This document shows positions 16,560 through 25,926 of a stretch of 36,922 nucleotides of DNA, piece after piece (positions within the stretch are counted from its first letter, which is position 1; every line of letters begins with the position of its first letter). The DNA comes from Ignavibacterium sp. (GTDB taxonomy: Bacteria; Zixibacteria; MSB-5A5; GN15; PGXB01): the NCBI GenBank assembly GCA_020724775.1, contig DYGG01000010.1, positions 32,623-69,544 of the forward strand, in the 5' to 3' direction. The translations under genes and the position numbers were made by a program. The notes beneath the pieces were generated by a model, which did no database searches, was not told the DNA's origin, and worked only from the letters and a program-made list of their open reading frames with translations.

Positions 16560-17759
16560 ATGGATGAAAACCGGTTCAATCTCTGGCGTTTGCTCGAAAT
16601 CATCGCTGTACGGTTGAGATTTATTGTTGTCTTTGTTCTTGCCGTAACCATTCTATCAGTCATAACCGCCTTTCTTCTGCCGAAATATTACCGGGCGCGA
16701 GTCCTTTTACTGCCACCCAAAGATGAGCAATTGAAATTAGGACAGGGCGCCGGAATACAGGATTTTGTCTCTATCACGTCAGGTTTGGCGCTTCCGGTGC
16801 GGGCGACTCCGACCGACATCTATGCCAGAATTTTGAAAAGCCGAAGTATCGCTGACCGGGTGATTGATGCCAATAAACTGAAAGAGCATTATGATCTTAA
16901 ATCGGCCGTAGATGTTTTAAGCCGGCTGGGGGACCGCTCCGATTTTCGGGTTACTGATGAGGGTCTTCTGGAAATATCGTTTTCCGACCGCAATCCGCAA
17001 ATGGCGGCAGATGTCGCCAACTCTTATGCAGCGGAACTGGACCGGCTGAACCGCGAGGTCACCAGTTCGCGCGCCCGTATCACACGCGAATTCATCGGCA
17101 ACCGGCTTAAGGAGGTAGCGCGGGAACTTGATTCTGCCCGCACCGCACTGCGACAGTTCCAGTCGCGACACAAGGCTATCGACCTTGACCAGCAAACGCA
17201 ACTGGCGATACAGTCGGCCGTAAATCTGAAAGTCGCCCTGGCGGAGAATGAAATCGAACTGAATCTCAAGGAGCAATCGCTGTCGGCGAGTCATCCTGAG
17301 GTCATCACTCTGAAAAGACGGGTAGAGCAGATTCGTGACCAGATAAGCAGTCTTGAATTCGGTTCTAAGGATAGTTCCTTTCTCAATCTGCCGGTGTCGG
17401 AGGTGCCTCTGTTGAAGGTACAACTGGCGGAGTTGAGCAGCCGGGTACAGATATCGGAGGCGCTCTTCCAGATACTGACCGAGCAATACGAGCAGGCTAA
17501 GATTCAGGAGAAGATGGATACTCCAACCATATCGGTGCTGGATGCGGCATATCCGCCGGAACTGCCGTATCGTCCGCAGAAGAAAATGATTGTTGCCGTG
17601 GCGGCGGCTTTGGCGCTTATCCTGGCGATATTTTTTGCGCTGATGCTGGATTACTTCGAAAATCTGCGCAAGAAAGCGCCTGCCGATTATAATCGGGCCG
17701 CCCTCTTTTTCAATACCCTCCTGGGCTGGATTCCGGGAGTGCGCAAATACTTCTCGTAA
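16560..17759 (+). CDS. Wzz/GumC-like polysaccharide chain-length protein
   Basis: A 399-residue inner-membrane protein. It has a transmembrane helix at about 20-42, a long periplasmic coiled-coil region, a Pro-rich motif before the second helix (AYPPELPYRPQKK), and a second helix at about 342-365. This is the polysaccharide co-polymerase (Wzz) layout. The C-terminal tail (NLRKKAPADYNRAALFFNTL) lacks a tyrosine-kinase domain, so this is not a fused Wzc. It starts 5 nt after the export gene, with no strong ribosome-binding site, so coupling is likely. It would set chain length and link the polymerase to the Wza-like channel. Confidence 0.9.
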   Translation: MDENRFNLWRLLEIIAVRLRFIVVFVLAVTILSVITAFLLPKYYRARVLLLPPKDEQLKLGQGAGIQDFVSITSGLALPVRATPTDIYARILKSRSIADRVIDANKLKEHYDLKSAVDVLSRLGDRSDFRVTDEGLLEISFSDRNPQMAADVANSYAAELDRLNREVTSSRARITREFIGNRLKEVARELDSARTALRQFQSRHKAIDLDQQTQLAIQSAVNLKVALAENEIELNLKEQSLSASHPEVITLKRRVEQIRDQISSLEFGSKDSSFLNLPVSEVPLLKVQLAELSSRVQISEALFQILTEQYEQAKIQEKMDTPTISVLDAAYPPELPYRPQKKMIVAVAAALALILAIFFALMLDYFENLRKKAPADYNRAALFFNTLLGWIPGVRKYFS

Positions 17760-17778
17760 GATTCACAGGTGAGGAAAT

Positions 17779-18537
17779 ATGTCGAATGCCATAATTGATT
17801 CCTCGGCGCGTATAGCCGAGGGAGTGCGGGTGGGGAACTTTTCGGTAATCGGAGTCGGGGTGGAAATAGGCCGCGGCTCAGTGATCGGCAACAATGCAGT
17901 GCTGCATGAGGGAACAAGAATTGGCGAGAATGTCCGTATTGATGACGGCACCGTTATCGGCAAACAGCCGATGCGGGCGGCAAATTCGGCGGTGACCAAA
18001 GAGCAGCAACTGCCTCGGGCCGAAATCGGCTCGGATTGTATCATCGGAACCGGCGTGGTTATCTATCGCGGGTGTCAGATTGGAAACAAAGTCCTGATAG
18101 CCGATTTATCGACCGTAAGAGAGAATGTCTCTGTCGGTGATTTCACCATCGTCGGTCGGGGGGTTGCCATCGAGAATTTCTGTAAAATCGGACGGTACTG
18201 CAAACTGGAGACGAATGTTTATATAACCGCTTATTCCGAGTTGGAAGACCGGGTGTTTGTGGCGCCCTGCGTGGCGACGTCGAACGACAATTTTATCGGA
18301 AGAACCGAAGAGCGGTTCAAGCACTTTAAAGGGGTGACGGCGAGGAAGGGAGCGCGGATAGGAGTCAATGCCACGATTCTGCCGGGCAAGACTATCGGCG
18401 CGGACGGTCTGATAGCGGCGGGAGCGGTCCTGACGCAGGATTGCCCGGACAGGAAGATTATGGCAGGGGTGCCGGCGAAAGTATTCCGGGATGTGCCGCA
18501 AGAGCAACTTTTGGAAAATCAGGGATGGAAGGAGTAA
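17779..18537 (+). CDS. Hexapeptide-repeat acyltransferase (WbpD-like N-acetyltransferase)
   Basis: A 252-residue left-handed beta-helix acyltransferase with many hexapeptide repeats (IDSSARIAEGVRVGNFSVIG, VIGNNAVLHEG, LPGKTIGADGLIAAGAV). Its length and its position directly before a DegT aminotransferase and a non-hydrolysing 2-epimerase fit WbpD/WlbB. Those enzymes acetylate the 3-amino group of UDP-GlcNAc(3NH2)A. The C-terminal part (AGVPAKVFRDVP) is typical of sugar acetyltransferases. GAGGAAAT lies directly upstream of the ATG. The product sugar is inferred from context; another amino-sugar acetylation is possible. Confidence 0.85.
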   Translation: MSNAIIDSSARIAEGVRVGNFSVIGVGVEIGRGSVIGNNAVLHEGTRIGENVRIDDGTVIGKQPMRAANSAVTKEQQLPRAEIGSDCIIGTGVVIYRGCQIGNKVLIADLSTVRENVSVGDFTIVGRGVAIENFCKIGRYCKLETNVYITAYSELEDRVFVAPCVATSNDNFIGRTEERFKHFKGVTARKGARIGVNATILPGKTIGADGLIAAGAVLTQDCPDRKIMAGVPAKVFRDVPQEQLLENQGWKE

Positions 18538-18540
18538 GCG

Positions 18541-19641
18541 ATGGCCGTTCCGCTTCTTGATTTGTCGCGCCAGTACCGCAGTATCAAAGATAAATTAGAC
18601 CAGGCGGTGCTGCGAGTGTTTGAGCATAATCAGTTTATACTGGGTCCGGAGGTGACAGAACTGGAGAAGCAACTGGCAGTTTTCTGCGACTGTAAGTATG
18701 CAATAGGCGTAGCCTCGGGCACCGATGCTCTTCTTCTGGCGCTGCGCGCCGCCAGTGTAGGACCCGGCGATGAGGTGATTACTTCTGACTTTTCCTTTTT
18801 TGCCTCGGCCGGCGTTATATCACGACTGGGGGCGGTCCCGGTCTTTGTTGATATAGAAGATGATACTTATAATATCGACCCGAACGCCGTTGAAAAGGTA
18901 ATTACTTCGCGGACAAAGGCTATCATGCCGGTGCATCTCTTCGGACAGTCCGCCGACATGGACCCAATTATGCAGATTGCTCGGAAGCACAACCTGGTGG
19001 TTGTTGAAGATGCGGCGCAAGCAATCGGAGCCCGCTACAGGAATCGGCAGGCCGGGTCAATCGGACATTACGGTTGTTTCTCCTTCTTTCCGACCAAAAA
19101 TCTCGGCGGCGCCGGAGATGGCGGATTGGTCACGTTGAATGATGACGACCGCGCCGATTTTGTGCGCATTCTTAGATTTCACGGCGCCAAACCGAAGTAT
19201 TACCATCGCGTAATCGGATACAACTCCCGCCTCGATACGCTCCAGGCGGCCGTGCTCCTGGTAAAACTCGATTACCTGCCCCGCTGGACCGAAGGGCGCC
19301 GGAAGAACGCCGCCTCGTACGACAGGGCGTTTAAAGGGACGGCAATCAAGACACCGGTAGCAAAAGAGTATGCTTATCATATATACAACCAGTACACCAT
19401 CGCCGTGGAAAACCGTGAAGAACTGATGCGGGTTATGAAAGAAAAAAAGGTCGGGCATGAGATTTATTACCCGGTTCCTTTTCACATGCAGGACTGCTTC
19501 AAGGAACTGGGGTACAAGCCTGAGGAATTTCCGCGGACTTCCCGGGCGGCGGCTTCGGTGGTTTCGCTTCCGATCTTTCCGGAACTGACCCCAGAAGAGC
19601 AGGAAGAAGTAATTGCGGTGGTGAAATCGATATCGGGCTGA
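18541..19641 (+). CDS. DegT/DnrJ/EryC1 sugar aminotransferase (WbpE-like)
   Basis: A 366-residue PLP enzyme that transfers an amino group to a keto-sugar nucleotide. The PLP lysine is Lys186 in FFPTKNLGGAGDGG, and the Asp that binds the pyridine nitrogen is in VVVEDAAQ (157-160). The N-terminus MAVPLLDLSRQY and the segment SDFSFFASAGVISRLGAVPV match the WbpE/VioA-type subgroup. It begins 3 nt after the acetyltransferase, whose last codons contain its GGAG ribosome-binding site. WbpE makes the 3-amino sugar that WbpD acetylates, so the pair forms two successive steps. Confidence 0.9.
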   Translation: MAVPLLDLSRQYRSIKDKLDQAVLRVFEHNQFILGPEVTELEKQLAVFCDCKYAIGVASGTDALLLALRAASVGPGDEVITSDFSFFASAGVISRLGAVPVFVDIEDDTYNIDPNAVEKVITSRTKAIMPVHLFGQSADMDPIMQIARKHNLVVVEDAAQAIGARYRNRQAGSIGHYGCFSFFPTKNLGGAGDGGLVTLNDDDRADFVRILRFHGAKPKYYHRVIGYNSRLDTLQAAVLLVKLDYLPRWTEGRRKNAASYDRAFKGTAIKTPVAKEYAYHIYNQYTIAVENREELMRVMKEKKVGHEIYYPVPFHMQDCFKELGYKPEEFPRTSRAAASVVSLPIFPELTPEEQEEVIAVVKSISG

Positions 19642-19679
19642 CCGATTTCATGCGGTTTCACAAAATCGGAGGGCGGACA

Positions 19680-20774
19680 TTGCCGTTAAAGAAACCGGTT
19701 ATCCTTTCCGTAGTGGGAGCCCGGCCGCAGTTTATCAAACTGGCGCCGCTGGCGCCGGTACTGTCGCGCCAATTCAATCATATTGTTATTCATACCGGGC
19801 AGCATTATGACTTCGAGATGTCGCAGGTTTTCTTTAGAGAATTACATCTCCCCAAGCCGAAGTATAACCTGAACGTCGGTTCCGGGTCGCATGCCTTGAT
19901 GACCGCCAACATCATGGTAAGACTTGAGAAATTGCTGGGGCAACTCCGCCCCGATATCGTTCTGGTATATGGCGATACTAACAGCACTCTGGCAGGAGCG
20001 CTGACAACCGCAAAATTGCAGATACCGGTGGGGCATATTGAGGCGGGACTTCGCTCCTTTCGTCTCGACATGCCCGAAGAGATTAATCGTCGTCTAACCG
20101 ACCAAGTTTCCTCTTTGCTTTTTTGCCCGACATCGACCGCGCTCAAGAATCTCAAAAAGGAAGGGATTACCGCAGAGGTGGTGCATTCGGGCGATTTGAT
20201 GTATGAATTGATTGCCGAGCGGTTAAGAGATTTGAAAAGGTCGCGCTTAGTGCTCAATAGATATCAACTGGCGGCGGGACAATTTCTCCTTGTTACAGTC
20301 CATCGCGCTTCCAACAGCGACCGGAAAGAAAATCTTGAGACAACAGTCGAAATACTTGCCGCTCTGAATGAACGGGTCATATTCCCGGTTCACCCCCGGA
20401 CAGCCGCTAATCTCAAGCGCTTTGGTCTCTGGCGAAAACTCGCTGCTATTGTAAATCTGATCGTCACCGAACCGCTGCCGTATCTGGACAATCTGACGCT
20501 TCTAATGCATGCCCGGGCCGTTTTGACTGACTCCGGCGGCATGCAGAAAGAGGCCGCTTTTATCGGAACACCTTGCATCACGCTGCGCCAGGAAACAGAA
20601 TGGCCCGAGACTCTGATGCAGGGGAATTTCCTGGGAGGGTTATCGCAAAGAAAAATTATCTCCCGCCTGAATCATCTGCCGCAAATTACAACCGGCGGAA
20701 GTTATCGAATCAAGGGGCGAAAACCTTCGGCAATAATTTCGCTGGCACTTAAGAGATTTCTGGGAGCGCGCTGA
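19680..20774 (+). CDS. wecB: Non-hydrolysing UDP-N-acetylglucosamine 2-epimerase family (WecB/WbpI-like)
   Basis: This enzyme epimerises C2 of UDP-GlcNAc or its derivatives. From TTG 19680 it has 364 residues. Motifs seen are SVVGARPQFIKLAPL, HTGQHYD, YGDTNSTLAGAL, HIEAGLRSF, MPEEINRRLTDQ, and TDSGGMQKEAAFIGTPCITLR near the C-terminus; all are characteristic of WecB. GGAGGG lies 6 nt upstream of the TTG; an upstream in-frame ATG at 19650 has no such site but would add 10 residues. Next to the WbpD/WbpE-like genes it may act as WbpI, converting UDP-GlcNAc(3NAc)A to UDP-ManNAc(3NAc)A. Plain UDP-ManNAc synthesis is the alternative. Confidence 0.92.
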   Translation: MPLKKPVILSVVGARPQFIKLAPLAPVLSRQFNHIVIHTGQHYDFEMSQVFFRELHLPKPKYNLNVGSGSHALMTANIMVRLEKLLGQLRPDIVLVYGDTNSTLAGALTTAKLQIPVGHIEAGLRSFRLDMPEEINRRLTDQVSSLLFCPTSTALKNLKKEGITAEVVHSGDLMYELIAERLRDLKRSRLVLNRYQLAAGQFLLVTVHRASNSDRKENLETTVEILAALNERVIFPVHPRTAANLKRFGLWRKLAAIVNLIVTEPLPYLDNLTLLMHARAVLTDSGGMQKEAAFIGTPCITLRQETEWPETLMQGNFLGGLSQRKIISRLNHLPQITTGGSYRIKGRKPSAIISLALKRFLGAR

Positions 20775-20776
20775 AC

Positions 20777-22327
20777 TTGGCTCAGGAGTCCCGCATCGGT
20801 CAGGCGATTTTCGGGGTTACGGGGATAGTTGTACTATCGAAACTTCTGGGATTTGCCCGCGAGATGGTAATTGCCGACCGCTTCGGCACCTCCTGGGAGT
20901 ATGACCTTCTTCTGCTGGGGATGGCCGCTCCGGTATTCATCAATTTGGTTCTGGTAAATTCGACCAATCTTCTGATTGTGCCGTCACTGACAAAAATAAA
21001 AACCGAAACCGATTCCGTGGCGTACCATCGCGCTCTCTGGAGGATATATTCCACGCTTCTGGTAATCTCTTTCATTCTTACGTTAGCGGTAATGTTGCTT
21101 TCGCCCTTTCTGGTGCGGGTAATAGCGCCCCAGATTGCGCCGGAAAATTATTCCCAGGCGGAACTCTATTGCCGCCTGTTCGCTCTGCTGATAGTTCTCG
21201 GCTTTTCGGAATCATATCTTCGCTCGGCGCTGAATATTGAGAAGAATTTCCTCTATCCGGCGGCCGGTACGGTGGTGATAAATATTGTCGCCATTGCCGT
21301 GATTTACTTTTTCTCCGAGCGGCTGTCGGTCATGGCGATTGTGGTGGGACTGTTGAGCGGCGCCTTTCTTCAAGTGCTCTATCTTCTTCGGAAACTGGCG
21401 GGTGGAAAAGGGGGAATCCGTATCAAAGCGGAATTCTTTGGAGAAAATTTCCGGAAAATCATATCGGTCGGTTTTGCCGTTATTGCCGTGGAAATCTTTT
21501 CGCGGACCTATTTTCTGATTGACCGCTACTATGCCTCCGGCATGGAAAGCGGCGTCGTTTCGGCTCTGAACTACTGCAGCATGCTGGTGATGCTTCCGGT
21601 CAATATAATTGCCTTCGCCGTCACCGCCGTCACCTTTCCGTTCTTAAGCGAAAGAGCCTCGGGCGAAGCGGCGGCATCATTTTCAAGTCTGCTCAAGACG
21701 ACTCTTCGCCTCCTCTTAGCCCTGGGCATCCCCTGTGCCCTCTTTTACGGACTATTTTCGCGGGAACTGGTCACGGCGGTATTCTATCGCGGCGCTTTTG
21801 ATAACCAGTCGCTGGAACTGACCTCCCGCATCCTCGTTTATCTGGCGCCGTATCTTCTGTCCATTTTTCTGTATGCGGTCCTGATTCAAGCATGTTATGC
21901 CTCAGGCAGGCAGAAAATCGTGCTGGTTTTTGCCGTCGCTGCGATGACTCTAAAGTTTGTGCTGGCAGGATTTCTCTCCGATAATCTGGGACTTATTGGC
22001 ATTCCTCTTTCCAGTTCTATTGTTCAGGCGGCGATGGTAGCGGCTCTGATTATGGTGCTTGTTGCCGATAGAAAGATCGAACTTGACCGGTCTTTCGGGG
22101 ATGTATTCTTTAAGACTATAGTGGCATCGCTGCCGATAATAATGCTGGCGATTCTCTATCAACAGATTTTCACCGGAGACGATGCCGGTAGCATTTTGTA
22201 TCGTTATCGCATCTTGCCGGCGATACTGATTACAATTATCTTATATTTGATTATCGGAAAAGCGCTGAAATTGCCGGAGACGTCGAAGATATGGGAAATG
22301 CTGCTGGCGGTCAGGAAGACGCGATGA
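20777..22327 (+). CDS. murJ: MurJ/MviN-family lipid-linked oligosaccharide flippase
   Basis: A 516-residue protein with about 14 membrane helices of the MVF branch of the MOP superfamily. The N-terminus GVTGIVVLSKLLGFAREMVIADRFG matches the MurJ signature region, and FFGENFRKIISVG, VSALNYCSMLVMLPV and FYRGAF segments follow the family pattern. MurJ flips lipid II for peptidoglycan; inside a polysaccharide operon such a paralog may flip the lipid-linked repeat unit in place of Wzx. The start is TTG at 20777, 2 nt after the epimerase stop. Its ATGA-type overlap with the next gene shows tight coupling. Which lipid it carries cannot be decided from sequence. Confidence 0.88.
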   Translation: MAQESRIGQAIFGVTGIVVLSKLLGFAREMVIADRFGTSWEYDLLLLGMAAPVFINLVLVNSTNLLIVPSLTKIKTETDSVAYHRALWRIYSTLLVISFILTLAVMLLSPFLVRVIAPQIAPENYSQAELYCRLFALLIVLGFSESYLRSALNIEKNFLYPAAGTVVINIVAIAVIYFFSERLSVMAIVVGLLSGAFLQVLYLLRKLAGGKGGIRIKAEFFGENFRKIISVGFAVIAVEIFSRTYFLIDRYYASGMESGVVSALNYCSMLVMLPVNIIAFAVTAVTFPFLSERASGEAAASFSSLLKTTLRLLLALGIPCALFYGLFSRELVTAVFYRGAFDNQSLELTSRILVYLAPYLLSIFLYAVLIQACYASGRQKIVLVFAVAAMTLKFVLAGFLSDNLGLIGIPLSSSIVQAAMVAALIMVLVADRKIELDRSFGDVFFKTIVASLPIIMLAILYQQIFTGDDAGSILYRYRILPAILITIILYLIIGKALKLPETSKIWEMLLAVRKTR

Positions 22328-23697
22328 ATGAGATAAGTGGCGGCAGAGGGGCACTCCTTGGTCCCGTTTTTATCGGAACCTTAATGTTTTTCTTGTCTGT
22401 TGGGGCAATTTTGTTCGCGGCCGGAAAGACGGTGCCGGCTCTCTTGATAGCGATGATGCTGGCGGCGTTTATCCTGGCGGCGCACCCCCGGCTCGCGATT
22501 TACCTCTATATATTCACTCTATTCATACACTACTATCCGATTCCCGGCTCCACCGTGCTTCTACTGGACTTGGTAACTCTACTATTGCTTGCCTCGTATG
22601 CCATCGATTATCTTCTAAAGGGGCAGGCTTTCATAAAAGCCCCCGGAATAATCAACTACTTCCTGATTTTGATATGCCTGATGGTCTTCAGCGCCATTTT
22701 TGCCTATCATCCGGAGTACAGCGTCAAACCGATTCTGCGGGTAATCTTTCAGATTCCGATAATCATTGCCATCTATAATTCAGTCGGCGCAAAGGATATC
22801 GGGCATTTCCTGAGATTCGGCTTTCTGCTTCTTCTGCTGCATGCAGCGGTCAACGTTATGACCTTTGTCTCCACCGGCGGAAGTTACCGAGTCTTCGGAA
22901 GCGCCAATGTCTATTTTAATGATATTGCCATGCTTTTTGCGCCGGTCGGTATTGCCGGATATCTCTGGGGGAAGTCATCGCGGAGCGCATTGTTCTTTGG
23001 ACTTGCTACAATTGTCATTCTTTTCGGAATGATTGCCACCCAGTCGCGCGCTCCCCTTATCACCGCCATCTGGGTGGGACTGGCGGTGGCATATATTTCA
23101 TATCGAAAGGCAAACCGCCAGGGGAATCTCCTCGTTAAGCGGAGAGCGCGGCTGATACTATTAGGGGTGGGGGTGATGGCGGCGATAATAGTTCTTTTCT
23201 CCGATATCTTTCGCGACGTTGGGGAAAGGTTTCGGACCCTTGCCGACATCGATACCGGCACAGTCTGGCTGCGGGTATCACTCTGGAAAGCGGCTCTGGT
23301 GGCATTTATCAGCGATCCTTTGACCGGCATCGGTCCCGGCAATTACAAATATATCGACAGCATTATACCGTCCCTGAAATTCGACCCGGCACGTTATTAT
23401 GTGACCGGCTATTCTTCGCATAATATATTTCTTCACTATCTTGCCGAGACCGGGATCTTGGGGGCGCTTGCCATGGTCTCTATCTATCTTAAGAATTTCC
23501 GCACGGCGCTTAAGATAAATCGACCGGTGCAACCGGAAGGAGACCTTTCGGTTTCGTACGCTTTGTTCGGCGCCGGGTTGACTATATTTGCGGCGCTCTT
23601 CTATCTGAACGGCTGGATGTGGGGACATTCGGCGTTTCTGGCGCCTCTCTTCATCGCTTTGACCGCCAAATATTACAATTCCATTTCAAATGGCTAA
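22324..23697 (+). CDS. O-antigen ligase/Wzy polymerase-like membrane protein
   Basis: From ATG 22324, overlapping the flippase TGA (ATGA), the product is 457 residues with about 10-12 hydrophobic helices. The Wzy_C/O-antigen-ligase region is seen in the large loop and the next helix: TGTVWLRVSLWKAALVAF, DPLTGIGPGNYKY, then GYSSHNIFLHYLAETGILGAL, with the conserved GxGxGxF-like and H-N...E-G elements. Such proteins either polymerise repeat units (Wzy) or ligate glycans to lipid A or protein. With Wzz-like and flippase genes alongside, a polymerase role is the more likely. A longer start at 22291 is in frame but lies within the flippase gene. Confidence 0.87.
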   Translation: MNEISGGRGALLGPVFIGTLMFFLSVGAILFAAGKTVPALLIAMMLAAFILAAHPRLAIYLYIFTLFIHYYPIPGSTVLLLDLVTLLLLASYAIDYLLKGQAFIKAPGIINYFLILICLMVFSAIFAYHPEYSVKPILRVIFQIPIIIAIYNSVGAKDIGHFLRFGFLLLLLHAAVNVMTFVSTGGSYRVFGSANVYFNDIAMLFAPVGIAGYLWGKSSRSALFFGLATIVILFGMIATQSRAPLITAIWVGLAVAYISYRKANRQGNLLVKRRARLILLGVGVMAAIIVLFSDIFRDVGERFRTLADIDTGTVWLRVSLWKAALVAFISDPLTGIGPGNYKYIDSIIPSLKFDPARYYVTGYSSHNIFLHYLAETGILGALAMVSIYLKNFRTALKINRPVQPEGDLSVSYALFGAGLTIFAALFYLNGWMWGHSAFLAPLFIALTAKYYNSISNG

Positions 23698-24748
23698 ACG
23701 CGTCGTAATACTCGGATATGCTTCCTCCGTGCATATTATCCGCTGGGCTAATGCTATTGCCGGCGACGGATTTGACGTTCATCTGGTTTCTCTTGGCGGC
23801 GAGCCAGTACCGGGAATCGATACCACTATTATTGCGCCGGGAAAGTTCCGCCGGTTATCCTACATAACCAACCTGGTTCGAATGAAGCGCCTGATAAAGA
23901 ATCTTAGCCCGGATATCCTTCATAGCCATTACGCCACCGGGTATGGACTCTGGGGGGCATTCAGCGGATTTCACCCGCATATAATTACTGTCTGGGGAAG
24001 CGATATCCTTTCCTTTCCTTCCAACTTTTTTCGCCGAATCATATTAAGAAAGATACTAATTTCGTCCGACCGCCTGACCGCTGCCGGGAAATTTCTAAGT
24101 CAGGCAACGGAGGAACTGATTCCGGAATGGAAAGGGAAGATTCTTAACATCCCTTTCGGGGTTGTCGTACCGAATGCAATAAACCGTCGCCCTGCCGATG
24201 AAACAGTGCGACTTATCTTTATGAAGGCGCACGAGAAGATTTATGGACCGGATATACTTCTACACGCCTTGAAAATCGCCCATGCCTCAATGTCGCGGAT
24301 ACATTTGACCATGGCCGGAAAGGGAAGCCAGACATCAGAGTTGCGTGTACTGATGGAAAAACTTGGACTGCAAAAAGTCGTCTCGTTTCCCGGAGCCATA
24401 AGTCACGACCAGGTTTACTCAATTCTTGCCGAGCATGATATCATGGTTATGCCATCGCGCCAGGAGTCGTTTGGCGTGGCGGCATTAGAGGCATCGGCGG
24501 CAGGGCTTCCCGTGATCGCATCCAAAATCGGGGGGATTCCGGAGGTAGTAATCAATGGAGAAACGGGCATACTGGTGTCGCCGGAGAATCCTGAGTTGCT
24601 TGCCGGGGCGATTACGAAACTTGCGGAAAACGCCGCTATGCGGGAAAAATTAGGTAATGCCGGACGAAAATTTGTGGCGGAAAGTTATCGCTGGGACGAT
24701 AATATCAAACAGATGACAGAACTCTATAAAAGTCTGATTAAGAATTAA
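23690..24748 (+). CDS. GT4-family glycosyltransferase
   Basis: A 352-residue GT-B fold glycosyltransferase that adds a sugar from a nucleotide donor to the growing lipid-linked unit at the cytoplasmic membrane face. The N-terminal domain starts VVILGYASSVHIIRWANAIA, resembling PglA/PelF-type GT4 enzymes. The C-terminal domain holds the E(x7)E donor site, QESFGVAALEA, followed by GLPVIASKIGGIPEVVINGE. It overlaps the preceding gene by 8 nt. It is the only recognisable glycosyltransferase in the operon. Donor and acceptor are not predictable. Confidence 0.9.
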   Translation: MAKRVVILGYASSVHIIRWANAIAGDGFDVHLVSLGGEPVPGIDTTIIAPGKFRRLSYITNLVRMKRLIKNLSPDILHSHYATGYGLWGAFSGFHPHIITVWGSDILSFPSNFFRRIILRKILISSDRLTAAGKFLSQATEELIPEWKGKILNIPFGVVVPNAINRRPADETVRLIFMKAHEKIYGPDILLHALKIAHASMSRIHLTMAGKGSQTSELRVLMEKLGLQKVVSFPGAISHDQVYSILAEHDIMVMPSRQESFGVAALEASAAGLPVIASKIGGIPEVVINGETGILVSPENPELLAGAITKLAENAAMREKLGNAGRKFVAESYRWDDNIKQMTELYKSLIKN

Positions 24749-24762
24749 CAAGGCGAATTAAG

Positions 24763-25914
24763 ATGAAGGTGCCGTTTTTCAGACTCCGGCTGGGAACACC
24801 AGAGAAGAAGGCGGTCTCAAGAGTAATTGAATCGGGCTGGGTGACCTCCGGTCCGACCGCCCGCGCCCTTGAAGAGAAAATAAAGAAACTGGTGCATGCC
24901 CGGCATGCCGTCGCGGTCTCCTCCGCCACAGCGGGACTGCATCTCTCCCTAAAAGCGGCCGGCATAGGCGCCGGGGATGAAGTGATTACATCGCCATACA
25001 CCATGGCGGCGACGGTGGAAGCGATTCTCTATACCGGCGCCACTCCGGTATTTGCCGATATTGACCCGCTTACATTGAACATTGACCCGGCGCGGGTCAA
25101 AAGCAAAATTACCCGTAAAACAAAAGCGGTCATCCCGGTTGATATCGGCGGACTTCCCTGCGACTATGACGCCTTGCTGAAGATTGCCCGTCAACGAAAA
25201 GTTCTGCTGATAGAAGATGCCGCTCATTCGCTGGGGGCGCAGTTCAAGAGCAGGCCGGTCGGCTCGTTGTGCGACGCCACCGTTTTTTCTTTCTATTCCA
25301 CCAAGAATATTACCACGGGCGAAGGGGGGATGGTGGTAACCGATGACAATTTGCTGGCGTCTCGAGTGCGTCTTCTCTCGCTGCATGGCATGACCTCCTC
25401 CGGCTGGAAAAGATATGCCGGCGGCGGCTGGAAATATGATATCGTAGAACTGGGTTACAAATATAATCTATCCGATTTGGCGGCCGGTCTGGGACTGGGA
25501 CAACTTACACGATTCAGCCAGATGCAGAAAAAGCGGCAAATGCTTGCCGACAGGTATATGAAAAATCTTTCGGCAGTACAACAATTTATAGAGTTGCCCT
25601 GTGTTGACAGGCGGAGCCGTCACGGCTGGCATCTGTTCATCATAAAAATCTGTCCGGAAAGGCTGCGGATAACGCGGGACCGCTACATTAGGGAACTGGA
25701 AAAAAATGGGGTCGGTTGCGGCGTCCATTTCATACCGATATACCGATTCCGTTACTTCCAAGAACATCTGAAATTGAAAATCTCAGACTTTCCGTTCACG
25801 GAGAGAGCCTACCTGAGAGTGATATCGTTACCGTTCTATCCTGACCTCTCAATCAGGGAAGTTGACTATGTTTCAGAGAGAATCGCCGAACTCTGCCGCC
25901 GATTTTCCCGGTGA
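24763..25914 (+). CDS. Second DegT/DnrJ/EryC1 sugar aminotransferase
   Basis: A 383-residue PLP aminotransferase, distinct from the one at 18541. The PLP lysine is Lys181 in FSFYSTKNITTGEGG, and the pyridine-binding Asp is in LIEDAAH (about 151-154). The SGWVTSGPTARALEEKI start and HGMTSSGWKRY segment resemble PglE/ArnB-like enzymes acting on 4-keto-6-deoxy sugar nucleotides. It would make a second amino sugar, possibly UDP-4-amino-4,6-dideoxy-GlcNAc, but no matching 4,6-dehydratase is in the window. AAGGCG precedes the ATG. It is the last gene of the operon; a strong hairpin follows. Confidence 0.88.
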   Translation: MKVPFFRLRLGTPEKKAVSRVIESGWVTSGPTARALEEKIKKLVHARHAVAVSSATAGLHLSLKAAGIGAGDEVITSPYTMAATVEAILYTGATPVFADIDPLTLNIDPARVKSKITRKTKAVIPVDIGGLPCDYDALLKIARQRKVLLIEDAAHSLGAQFKSRPVGSLCDATVFSFYSTKNITTGEGGMVVTDDNLLASRVRLLSLHGMTSSGWKRYAGGGWKYDIVELGYKYNLSDLAAGLGLGQLTRFSQMQKKRQMLADRYMKNLSAVQQFIELPCVDRRSRHGWHLFIIKICPERLRITRDRYIRELEKNGVGCGVHFIPIYRFRYFQEHLKLKISDFPFTERAYLRVISLPFYPDLSIREVDYVSERIAELCRRFSR

Positions 25915-25926
25915 AAAATAAAATGA

